From JBBIIC01 sp037446725 (lineage in GTDB: Bacteria > Actinomycetota > Coriobacteriia > Anaerosomatales > SLCP01), in contig JBBIIC010000013.1 of the NCBI GenBank assembly GCA_037446725.1, positions 1 to 56,114 on the forward strand: a stretch of 56,114 bases of DNA, written 5' to 3'. Position numbers and translations under genes: made by a program. The notes beneath the pieces were generated by a model that saw only the letters and a list, made by a program, of their open reading frames with translations, was not told the origin of the DNA and searched no databases. Positions 49,889 to 56,114 of the stretch are shown in pieces; the first letter of the stretch is position 1; each line of letters opens with the position of its first letter.

Positions 49889-50743
49889 TTGGCACCCGAA
49901 GGAGGCGCATACGCCGGGGAACGCATCTCGCTTCTCACCCAGCACGGTAAGGAGCGCGTCATCGCTCCTGCGCTCGAGCGGCCGCTCGGATGCACCGTGG
50001 AGCTCGTCTCCGGTTACGACACAGACCTGCTCGGGACCTTCACGCGCGAGACGCCGCGCCATGGCACTCAGTTGGATGCTGCTACCCGAAAGGCCCGAAT
50101 CGGCATGGCCCTCGCCGGCGCATCGGCCGGCGTCGCGAGCGAAGGCTCGTTCGACCGTGACCCCTTCACCGGCTTGCTTCCCTGGAACTTCGAGATCGTC
50201 GTACTCGTCGACGACGTCCGCGGACTCACGCTGGTCGGCTCCGCCCAGGGGGCCGCGAAGTCGAGTCACCTCTGCACGGGTACGTGGGAGGCGGCCGAGC
50301 GATTCGCCCGGGAGTCGGGCTTCCCCGAGCATGGACTCGTCGTACGACCCGACAACGCTGATGACGTGCGCATCATCAAGGGTCTCCACTCGTGGGAATC
50401 GTACGCCGAGGCATTCTGGCGGTCCAAGGCGCTCGCCGCGAACGGGACGGCCTTCGTCGAGGTCGACCTCCGCGCACACGCCAACCCGACCAGGATGCGA
50501 CTGATCCGTCTCGCAGCTGAAGACCTGGCGTCCAAGATGCGCTCCCGCTGTCCGTCGTGCGAAGCCCCCGGCTTCTGGGTGATCGAGCGACGGGGCGGCC
50601 TTCCCTGCGCCTCGTGCGGGCTCCCTACCCGCGAGACGCTGTCCGAGGTCTGGGGCTGCGCACGCTGTGATATGCGCGAGGTCCGTGGGGTGAGCCGCGG
50701 CGGGCGCGCAGACCCAGGCCGGTGCGACAACTGCAACCCGTGA
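49889..50743 (+). CDS. DUF6671-family protein with C-terminal zinc-ribbon motifs
   Basis: A protein of about 285 residues; I chose TTG 49889 (LAPEGGAYAGERISLLTQHGKE) since the conserved part begins there, but ATG 49811 overlapping purK is possible. Family-typical blocks are LLTQHGKERVIAPAL, GYDTDLLGTFTRETPR, GMALAGASAGVASEGSFDRD and ADVRAHANPTRM in variant form (VDLRAHANPTRM). The last ~70 residues contain four CxxC pairs (CPSCEAPG, CASCGLPT, CARCD, CDNCNP), so two zinc ribbons are likely. It is cotranscribed with purEK. The biochemical role is unknown. Confidence 0.75.
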   Translation: MAPEGGAYAGERISLLTQHGKERVIAPALERPLGCTVELVSGYDTDLLGTFTRETPRHGTQLDAATRKARIGMALAGASAGVASEGSFDRDPFTGLLPWNFEIVVLVDDVRGLTLVGSAQGAAKSSHLCTGTWEAAERFARESGFPEHGLVVRPDNADDVRIIKGLHSWESYAEAFWRSKALAANGTAFVEVDLRAHANPTRMRLIRLAAEDLASKMRSRCPSCEAPGFWVIERRGGLPCASCGLPTRETLSEVWGCARCDMREVRGVSRGGRADPGRCDNCNP

Positions 50744-50815
50744 TCCCGGCGTCCCCCTCCACCCGTCAGTGATCGTGCTCCGTCGAGGCGACATCATCTC
50801 CATGACTGCGACGAA

Positions 50816-50844
50816 TTGAGAAGCCGCCCACAAAGCTGTATCTT
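50816..50844 (+). promoter_or_regulatory. Sigma70-type promoter of the SbtA-like gene
   Basis: TTGAGA at 50816-50821 and TATCTT at 50839-50844 are separated by exactly 17 bases. The start ATG is 72 bases further on, after a GC-rich leader and the ribosome site GGAGGG. Confidence 0.7.
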
Positions 50845-50915
50845 CTACCTTCAAGCGCCCGCGGGCATCCCGCGTAGGCCCACCACCCACCCCGCCCCGG
50901 AGGGAACTGCGGACC

Positions 50916-51899
50916 ATGGACCTATCGGAGATCGTCACTCAACTCACCACGCCGCAGATCCTGTTCTTCGCCGTGGGGATGCTGGCGGCGCTGGTCAAGT
51001 CCGATCTCAAGATCCCCGACGCGATGAGCACCGCGATGATGCTCTTCCTTCTGGCTGCCATCGGCCTTAGGGGCGGGATCGGGCTGAGCAAGGTGAGTCT
51101 CACCGATACCCTGCTGCCGGCGCTCGCGGCGGTCTTCCTCGGCATCTCCATCGTGCTGGTCGGCTACTTGATTCTGCGGCGCCTTAGGTTCGGCGTCGCC
51201 GATGCCGGCTCCATCGCTGGCCACTACGGCGCAGTCAGCGCCGTCACCATGGTCATGGGTTTCGCCTACCTGGATCGAATCGGAGCGGAGTACGAGTCCT
51301 TCATGCCTGCGCTCTACCCGTTCATGGACAGCTTCGCGATCATCACCGCCATCGTGCTGACGCGCTCGTTGCTCGCCCGCGCCCAGACGGATTCCCCCGG
51401 AATGAACGTCAACGTGCTGCACATGCTCAGCGACAGCGTCCGCAGCAAGTCCGTCCTCGTTCTCATCGCCGCGCTCATCATCGGGTACGTGAGCGGTGAG
51501 GAGGGCACGGCCAAGATCATGCCGTTCTTCGGCGACATGTTCCAAGGTATCCTGTGCCTCTTCATGCTCGACATGGGCCTCGTAGCGGCGGGACGGCTCC
51601 ATGAGTGGAAGACCGCGGGGGCGCGACTCTTCGCTTACGCATGGCTCATGCCTCTCGTTCACGGCGTGGCAGGCGTGGTGCTTGGACTCGGTGCGGGCCT
51701 GAGCGTGGGTGGTGCTACCATGCTCGGCGTTTTCGCAGCGAGCGCCTCGTACGTCTCGGCCCCGGCGGCCATGCGGTCCGCGGTGCCGGAAGCGAACCCG
51801 TCGCTGTCCCTCACCGCGGCAGTGGCGCTCACCTTCCCGATGAACATCGTCTTCGGGATCCCCATCTACCATGCGGTCGCCGAGCGCCTCGGGGGCTAA
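50916..51899 (+). CDS. SbtA-type sodium-dependent bicarbonate permease
   Basis: A 327-residue membrane protein with about ten helices in two inverted halves, of SbtA-family length. Typical segments: ILFFAVGMLAALVKSDLKIPDAM, YLILRRLRFGVADAGSIAGHYGAVSAVT, LYPFMDSFAIITAIVL and GVFAASASYVSAPAAMRSAVPEANPSLSLTAAVALTFPMN (read in parts). SbtA proteins import bicarbonate with Na+ and are regulated by PII-like SbtB. The SbtB-like gene lies downstream at 53124, separated by tsaC on the other strand. The start ATG 50916 follows GGAGGG. Confidence 0.9.
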   Translation: MDLSEIVTQLTTPQILFFAVGMLAALVKSDLKIPDAMSTAMMLFLLAAIGLRGGIGLSKVSLTDTLLPALAAVFLGISIVLVGYLILRRLRFGVADAGSIAGHYGAVSAVTMVMGFAYLDRIGAEYESFMPALYPFMDSFAIITAIVLTRSLLARAQTDSPGMNVNVLHMLSDSVRSKSVLVLIAALIIGYVSGEEGTAKIMPFFGDMFQGILCLFMLDMGLVAAGRLHEWKTAGARLFAYAWLMPLVHGVAGVVLGLGAGLSVGGATMLGVFAASASYVSAPAAMRSAVPEANPSLSLTAAVALTFPMNIVFGIPIYHAVAERLGG

Positions 51900-51908
51900 T
51901 CGACCAGT

Positions 51909-52958
51909 TTACGGTGCGCAGTCCGTATCGGCTGGATCGTCTTCGGTGCGCACCGCCGACGCCCTGCGCAGCCTATCGTGCACCGCCATCCAGGGCCCTC
52001 CCTCGGGTGGCACCTCGACGAGGATGAGGCGATACTCCCCGCTGTCCAGCTCGCGGAGGCGCGCATAGAGCGCGCGGGCGTAGCCGGGCGGGTCGGACGG
52101 CATCTTCAGCCATCGGCTGCCCGACGTGGGCGTCACGGCCGGTCCGTGTGTGGACATGATCGCCACTCGCGGTTCGGCCGCGATCTCGCCCGCCGCCACA
52201 CGCTCGAGCCGTGATGCCGTCACGAGTCGCAGGGGTGTCCTCGGCGCGTAGTGGCTCGCAAGCCCGCCCGGCGCACGGGGCGCTCCCGAGCCCGGCGACT
52301 CACATTGCTGCCCGAGCGTCTTGGCCAGCTCCTGCGGCGTGATGCTACCGGGGCGCAGCAGCCGCGGTCGATCGCCTGAGAGGTCGAGGATGGTCGACTC
52401 CACTCCAAGGGGGCACGCGCCTCCGTCGAGCACGAGATCCACCGCCGCGCCAAGGTCCTCCCTTACGTGAGCCGCGGTCGTCGGGCTGATTCGCCCGAAC
52501 CGGTTCGCCGACGGTGCCGCGACACCCCCTCCGAACTCGGTCAGCAGCGCGTGCGCGACCGGATGGCCGGGGACCCGCAGCCCGATGGTGTCCTGGCCCC
52601 CGGTGACGAGGCTGGGCACGCCACGCGCGCGCTTGAGGATCAGTGTGAGCGGGCCCGGCCAGCACCGCTCCGCGACATGCCACGCAGCGTCAGGAATCTC
52701 CCGGGCCCACCGGTCGAGGTGCTCAGCGGACGCGACGTGAACGATGAGAGGGTGCCCGGTCGGGCGACCCTTGACCTCGAAGATCCGTGCTACGGCGTCC
52801 CTGTTCGAGGCATCGGCCCCGAGGCCGTATACGGTTTCCGTGGGAAATGCGACGAGCCCTCCGCTGCGGAGGGTCTCCGCTGCCCGGCGGATGTCCTTCG
52901 CCGATACCGTGCCGCAGGTGAGGGCCGCGTCAGCGCCCTCGCGCCACTGGTCCCGCAT
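51909..52958 (-). CDS. tsaC: L-threonylcarbamoyladenylate synthase (TsaC/Sua5)
   Basis: I chose ATG 52958 (MRDQWREGADAALTCG), 5 bases after GAGGAGG. The 349-residue enzyme makes threonylcarbamoyl-AMP for the t6A37 modification of tRNAs. The YrdC domain shows LVAFPTETVYGLGADASN, IFEVKGRPTGHPLIVHV, VAAPSANRFGRISPTTA and GACPLGVESTILDL. The C-terminal Sua5 domain (about residues 225-345) begins after an alanine-rich linker (APGGLASHYAPRTPL), so this is the longer Sua5 form. It is convergent with the SbtA-like gene (9 bases) and divergent from the PII-like gene. Confidence 0.96.
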   Translation of the reverse strand: MRDQWREGADAALTCGTVSAKDIRRAAETLRSGGLVAFPTETVYGLGADASNRDAVARIFEVKGRPTGHPLIVHVASAEHLDRWAREIPDAAWHVAERCWPGPLTLILKRARGVPSLVTGGQDTIGLRVPGHPVAHALLTEFGGGVAAPSANRFGRISPTTAAHVREDLGAAVDLVLDGGACPLGVESTILDLSGDRPRLLRPGSITPQELAKTLGQQCESPGSGAPRAPGGLASHYAPRTPLRLVTASRLERVAAGEIAAEPRVAIMSTHGPAVTPTSGSRWLKMPSDPPGYARALYARLRELDSGEYRLILVEVPPEGGPWMAVHDRLRRASAVRTEDDPADTDCAP

Positions 52959-53123
52959 CGCGTCCTCCTCTCCGGTTGTCCGCCCTGCACACAGGTACGA
53001 AGTGTACACTGATGTGAACAGCCTACCAGCGCTCCACCCACGACGGGGCACTCGTGCGAGATTGGAGAAGCGTCACCGCCGCGATACGGCGACCGCAAGC
53101 ATCATTCGAGAGGAGCACGACCG

Positions 53124-53441
53124 ATGGAGGTCTTCAGCAAGACGCGCATCAGCATCATCGTCGAGGAGAGCTTCCACAGCGATGTTCTCGACCTGGTTCA
53201 GCGCTCAGGGGCGAGCGGCTTCACCATATACAACGGCATCGTGGGAACTGGAGCGCACGGAACGCGCGGCGGTTTCAGCGACGTGGACGGCATCTCGAAG
53301 AACGTGGAGATCGTGACGATTGTGGGTCCCGAGGTGGCCGAGCGCATCCTGCTGGGGATCAAGGCGATGTCCGAGCGCGGCGTCATCCTCGTCACGCACT
53401 TCATGGATGTACAGGTACTGCGGGACGCGCACTTCAGGTAG
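53124..53441 (+). CDS. PII-like (SbtB-like) signalling protein
   Basis: A 105-residue PII-fold protein with the beta-alpha-beta pattern RISIIVEESFHSDVLDLVQRSG, GFTIYNGIVGTGAHG, a short T-loop-like region RGGFSDVDGISKN, VEIVTIVGPEVAERILLGI and GVILVTHFMDVQVL. The start ATG follows GAGGAG by 8 bases. SbtB-like proteins bind adenyl nucleotides and gate SbtA. The SbtA-like permease gene is 1.2 kb upstream on the same strand, so it is the obvious partner. The pairing is inference. Confidence 0.78.
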   Translation: MEVFSKTRISIIVEESFHSDVLDLVQRSGASGFTIYNGIVGTGAHGTRGGFSDVDGISKNVEIVTIVGPEVAERILLGIKAMSERGVILVTHFMDVQVLRDAHFR

Positions 53442-53490
53442 CCCCCGGCAGCCGGCGGCACGCCGCTGCGCCATCGGGCTGGGGAACGAC

Positions 53491-53536
53491 CGTCGCGCTG
53501 ACGCGCCGGCTCGTTGACCGGCACGTCAGCGCGACG
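53491..53536. terminator. Bidirectional hairpin between convergent PII-like gene and porD
   Basis: CGTCGCGCTGACG at 53491-53503 pairs perfectly with CGTCAGCGCGACG at 53524-53536. The loop carries a further GCCGG/CCGGC pair (53505-53509 with 53518-53522). It lies between two convergent stops, so it probably ends both transcripts, although no U-tract is present. Confidence 0.65.
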
Positions 53537-53558
53537 ATGACCCGCTTCTGCTCGCAGG

Positions 53559-53795
53559 TCACTCCATGCAGGTGACCTCGCAGGCGTTGGACTCCTCTTG
53601 GGTGATCTGACGAATCTCAATCGCCTGCTTCGGACACATCGCCGCACACACCCCGCAACCCTTACAGCGTGCGGCTACGATAAAGGACTTCTTGCGATCG
53701 GTGAAGAATCTCACCGCGTTGGGCTCCGGACACACCTGGGTGCACAGCTTGCAGCCTACACAGATCGATTCGTTGACGAATCCCGCGGAATACAT
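53559..53795 (-). CDS. porD: Oxidoreductase delta subunit: two-[4Fe-4S] ferredoxin
   Basis: I chose ATG 53795 (MYSAGFVNESICVGCKLC), 78 residues. Two ferredoxin motifs CVGCKLCTQVCPEP and CKGCGVCAAMCPKQ bind two [4Fe-4S] clusters. It is the electron-transfer (delta) subunit of the 2-oxoacid:ferredoxin oxidoreductase encoded upstream, from which it is 17 bases distant. The longer open frame to 54146 is not used. Confidence 0.93.
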   Translation of the reverse strand: MYSAGFVNESICVGCKLCTQVCPEPNAVRFFTDRKKSFIVAARCKGCGVCAAMCPKQAIEIRQITQEESNACEVTCME

Positions 53796-53812
53796 CGAGG
53801 CTCTCCTCCGTC

Positions 53813-54493
53813 TCAGACTTCGATGCCGGCACCGGCCGAAGCCACCGCCTGATCGTACGATGCCTTCAGTACCGCCGAGTTGGCCGCGATGAGCTTCTCG
53901 GCCTTCCCGTACTGTTTCTTGACGGCATCGTCGAGCACGGCGGTCGTGCCCGAGGCCACGAACTTCGCCTTGCCGCCGAAGCGCTCCCGCAGCGCCTCTT
54001 CCAGTGACTCGTACGTCACCACTCCGGTCAGTCCCACCAGGGCCCCGAGCATGGCCACGTTGGTGGACAGTTCGGTGCCGGTCTCCTGACGCGAGATCTC
54101 GGTCGCCGGGACGAAGTGCACGGTTACCCCGAGCTCGTGAAGGCACTCGACGTCTTCTGGGGTGAACTCGATGGGGAAGGTGGAGTTGACGATGATCGTG
54201 CCGCCATGCTGGATGCCGGAGAAGAACGGCATCGTGTAGGACTTGCCCATCAGGATGACGTCGTGGTGGTAGACCATGATGATGCTGGGGTAGACGATCT
54301 CGCCGGCGTCATAGATCGCTTCGTCGGAGATGCGAACGTAGCTCTCGGCCGGTGCGAGCCGCTTCTCGGCGCCGAAAAACGGGTTTCCGACGGCGTTCTT
54401 CCCGTCCTTGACCGCTGCATTGCCGAGAATCTGCGCTGCGGTGACCGCACCCTGTCCGCCGAGAGCGGACATCCGGACGTAGTGCTTGGTCAT
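53813..54493 (-). CDS. porC: 2-oxoacid:ferredoxin oxidoreductase gamma subunit
   Basis: I chose ATG 54493 (MTKHYVRMSALGGQGAVTA), overlapping the beta-subunit stop by 4 bases. The 226-residue gamma subunit has the signature ALGGQGAVTAAQILG at the start, FFGAEKRLAPAESYVRIS and TELSTNVAMLGALVGLTG. It forms the four-subunit pyruvate/2-oxoacid:ferredoxin oxidoreductase with alpha, beta and delta, which oxidises a 2-oxoacid to acyl-CoA and CO2 or runs in reverse. Confidence 0.92.
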   Translation of the reverse strand: MTKHYVRMSALGGQGAVTAAQILGNAAVKDGKNAVGNPFFGAEKRLAPAESYVRISDEAIYDAGEIVYPSIIMVYHHDVILMGKSYTMPFFSGIQHGGTIIVNSTFPIEFTPEDVECLHELGVTVHFVPATEISRQETGTELSTNVAMLGALVGLTGVVTYESLEEALRERFGGKAKFVASGTTAVLDDAVKKQYGKAEKLIAANSAVLKASYDQAVASAGAGIEV

Positions 54494-55371
54494 CGGGCCA
54501 CCTCCCCGCACGAGGGCTCCGCCGGCTGCGCCTCGAGCGAGGCGAGGTACTCCTGCGCGGCGGGGGACACGTGCTCCTGGAACGCGTAGTCGGTCTTCAG
54601 CCGCTCCTTGGCTGCGAGAATACCCTCATGCGGCTTGAGCTTCATGTTGGTCGGACACGGAGTATGGATCTGCACGAAGGTGGGGCCCACCTCGCGGGCG
54701 ACGAGCACGGCCTTCTCGAAGCTCTTCCCGATCTGGCGGGGACGCGCGGTCGAGACGACCGCGACGTAGTCGCATCCCGCGGTCAGCGCGAGCTCGGAGA
54801 TTCGGACCTTCTCGAACTTCTTGCCGGTCGGCGCCATATTGAGCACGGCGCCCCTGGTGCTCATGCCGCTTTCCTGCCCGCCGGTGTTCGCGTAGAGCTC
54901 GTTGTCGAACATGACGGTCGTAAGCTTCTCGCGGCGGAACCACGAGTGGAGAGTCATGTCGAGACCGATGTCGACCGTCCCGCCGTCTCCGGCCATGACG
55001 ACGACGTCCTTGACCTTGTCGGGGAAGCGCAGCTCCAGCGCGCGCTTGAGCCCTGAGGCGACGGCGTTCTGGTTGCCGAAGAGCGAGTGGACGTTGTGGA
55101 GAGCCAGCTGCGTGAAGGCAAGGCTGTTGCACCCTGTAGTTCCCACGATCACCGTGTCCTCCGGTTTGGGCAGCGACGCCACCAGCAGCCGGAACGCGAG
55201 CGCGAGGTTGCATCCGGCACACAGTGGATGTTCCTCAAGCAGTTCCTTGAACGTGCCGAGGTCGCCGATGGACTTACCGCCACCAAACGGACCGTTCGAA
55301 ACCAATTCCTTGTACTCTTCCGGCATGAAGTCTTCGAAATGCGGGTTGATGCGCATGATGTCGAGTGACAC
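54490..55371 (-). CDS. porB: 2-oxoacid:ferredoxin oxidoreductase beta subunit (TPP-binding, PorB-like)
   Basis: A 293-residue catalytic subunit. HPLCAGCNLALAFRLL and TTGCN carry Cys of the proximal cluster. The thiamine diphosphate motif is GDGGTVDIG followed by FDNELYANTGGQESG near residues 126-166. TNTGGQ-like wording resembles pyruvate:ferredoxin oxidoreductases more than 2-oxoglutarate ones. A further Cys is at HTPCPTNM. The start is GTG 55371 after AAAGGAGG at 7 bases. The substrate is likely pyruvate but is not proven. Confidence 0.92.
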   Translation of the reverse strand: MSLDIMRINPHFEDFMPEEYKELVSNGPFGGGKSIGDLGTFKELLEEHPLCAGCNLALAFRLLVASLPKPEDTVIVGTTGCNSLAFTQLALHNVHSLFGNQNAVASGLKRALELRFPDKVKDVVVMAGDGGTVDIGLDMTLHSWFRREKLTTVMFDNELYANTGGQESGMSTRGAVLNMAPTGKKFEKVRISELALTAGCDYVAVVSTARPRQIGKSFEKAVLVAREVGPTFVQIHTPCPTNMKLKPHEGILAAKERLKTDYAFQEHVSPAAQEYLASLEAQPAEPSCGEVAR

Positions 55372-55401
55372 GCTCGGACCTCCTTTCGAGTGGCGGGTCC
55401 G

Positions 55402-56114
55402 TCAGACCCCGACGAAGGTGCGGTTCTTGACGACCTCGACGATCACGTCGGGGGGCATCGTCATGCCGCCGTAGACGCGAGGGCCGGGCACGATCCGGTC
55501 GTTGTTCGGAATGACAGAGGCCACCTCGCGGGCCAGCCAACCCGGCCGGTTGAACTCGGGGATGACGATGGTCTCGGCCGAGGAAAGCGCGATCCGCACC
55601 TCGTCAGCGGGGAACGGTCGGATGGTGTTGATCTTGACGAGCCCAACGTCGACACCGTCCTCACGAAGCCGGGTGATAGCCTCGCGAGACTGGGCCGCGG
55701 CCGTGCCGGACGCCACGATCTGGATCGGAGCCTCAGGCCGGTCTTGTTCGATGAAGCTGCCAAGGTACTTCAGCAGGTGTTCCCGGGAACGGATGGCCGC
55801 TGCCGCGACCTCTTCCTGCCAGCTTGCGTGCGCTGCGTAGCTGATGAAGTTGCTCTTCAGTACGAACGGGTCGCGCATGAGTCGGAACGGGGGAGTCTCC
55901 ATGTCGATGTGGGCAACCGGCGACATCCCCGGATCGTACGGCTTGAGGGTCACGTCCTCGACAACGACCCGCATCTTCTGGTTCGTGTGAGTGACGAAGA
56001 AGCCGTCGACGAACACGCCGATGGGGATGTGGACGGAGGTCTTCTCGGCCACGTCGAAACTCATGAGCAGCATGTCGTAGAGCTCCTGGGCGTTCTCGGC
56101 ATGCAGCATGATCA
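55402..56114 (-). CDS. porA: 2-oxoacid:ferredoxin oxidoreductase alpha subunit (5' end cut by window edge)
   Basis: The C-terminal ~237 residues of the alpha subunit; the frame is open to the last base of the window, so the N terminus lies outside. It shows MLHAENAQELYDMLLMSFDVAEKTS and IPIGVFVDGFFVTHTNQ (read in parts), IQIVASGTAAAQSREAITRLREDG and GLVKINTIRPFPADEV, the usual transketolase C-terminal-like domain. It precedes porB by 30 bases in the order A-B-C-D. Confidence 0.93.
   Translation of the reverse strand, partial: IMLHAENAQELYDMLLMSFDVAEKTSVHIPIGVFVDGFFVTHTNQKMRVVVEDVTLKPYDPGMSPVAHIDMETPPFRLMRDPFVLKSNFISYAAHASWQEEVAAAAIRSREHLLKYLGSFIEQDRPEAPIQIVASGTAAAQSREAITRLREDGVDVGLVKINTIRPFPADEVRIALSSAETIVIPEFNRPGWLAREVASVIPNNDRIVPGPRVYGGMTMPPDVIVEVVKNRTFVGV

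Overview
The window is high-GC (roughly two thirds G+C by eye), densely coded and carries only bacterial genes. A de novo purine pathway scattered as small units, a four-subunit pyruvate-type ferredoxin oxidoreductase, a BadF-type dehydratase activase set, class B sortase/SpaA surface proteins and ParA/ParB remnants together suggest an anaerobic actinobacterium of the Coriobacteriia or its uncultivated relatives. This assignment is inference from gene content; no 16S rRNA gene lies in the window.

Layout. 1-6292 (minus): an EcoR124I-like (type IC) restriction-modification operon, hsdM-hsdS-GIY-YIG gene-hsdR, with hsdR running off the left edge. 6495-6568: a tRNA-like remnant. 6574-14154 (minus): parA-parB-degenerate MinD/ParA-like ATPase-small membrane protein, then three secreted or surface genes ending in one large polypeptide that joins a thioester adhesin domain, SpaA/Cna-B repeats, a MucBP-like module and a class B sortase. 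14244-15191: a broken tyrosine integrase whose C terminus is read through the antisense of tRNA-Glu. tRNA-Glu and tRNA-Lys follow, and this tRNA boundary probably marks the right end of a decayed island. 15463-23659: MscS channel, PabB-PabC fusion, purH, an orphan LivK-type lipoprotein, purN, a lone winged-helix protein and a small secreted repeat protein. 23672-36542: purM, purF, a subtilase convergent with an SdrD-B-domain secreted protein, purL, two toxin-antitoxin modules, then the purC-hypothetical-purS-purQ operon. 36695-44762: small heme-like membrane protein, CaCA antiporter, two-component system, metallophosphoesterase, a membrane protein with an HMA-like tail, a spermidine-synthase-like membrane protein and an internally deleted phosphoribosyltransferase. 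44812-47893: a three-gene acyl-CoA dehydratase activase-related operon. 48167-50743: purE-purK-DUF6671. 50916-53441: an SbtA-type bicarbonate permease and a PII-like protein flanking divergent tsaC. 53559-56114: porD-porC-porB-porA, with porA cut by the right edge.

How the genes work together. The purine genes cover PurF, PurN, PurS/Q/L, PurM, PurK, PurE, PurC and PurH; purD and purB are not in the window. Several pur units share a CTA(G/C)AAT -10-like element. The restriction system and the parAB/sortase region look like accessory DNA next to tRNA-Glu. The most unusual item is the self-contained adhesin-sortase fusion, whose sortase has Lys where the catalytic Arg is expected.
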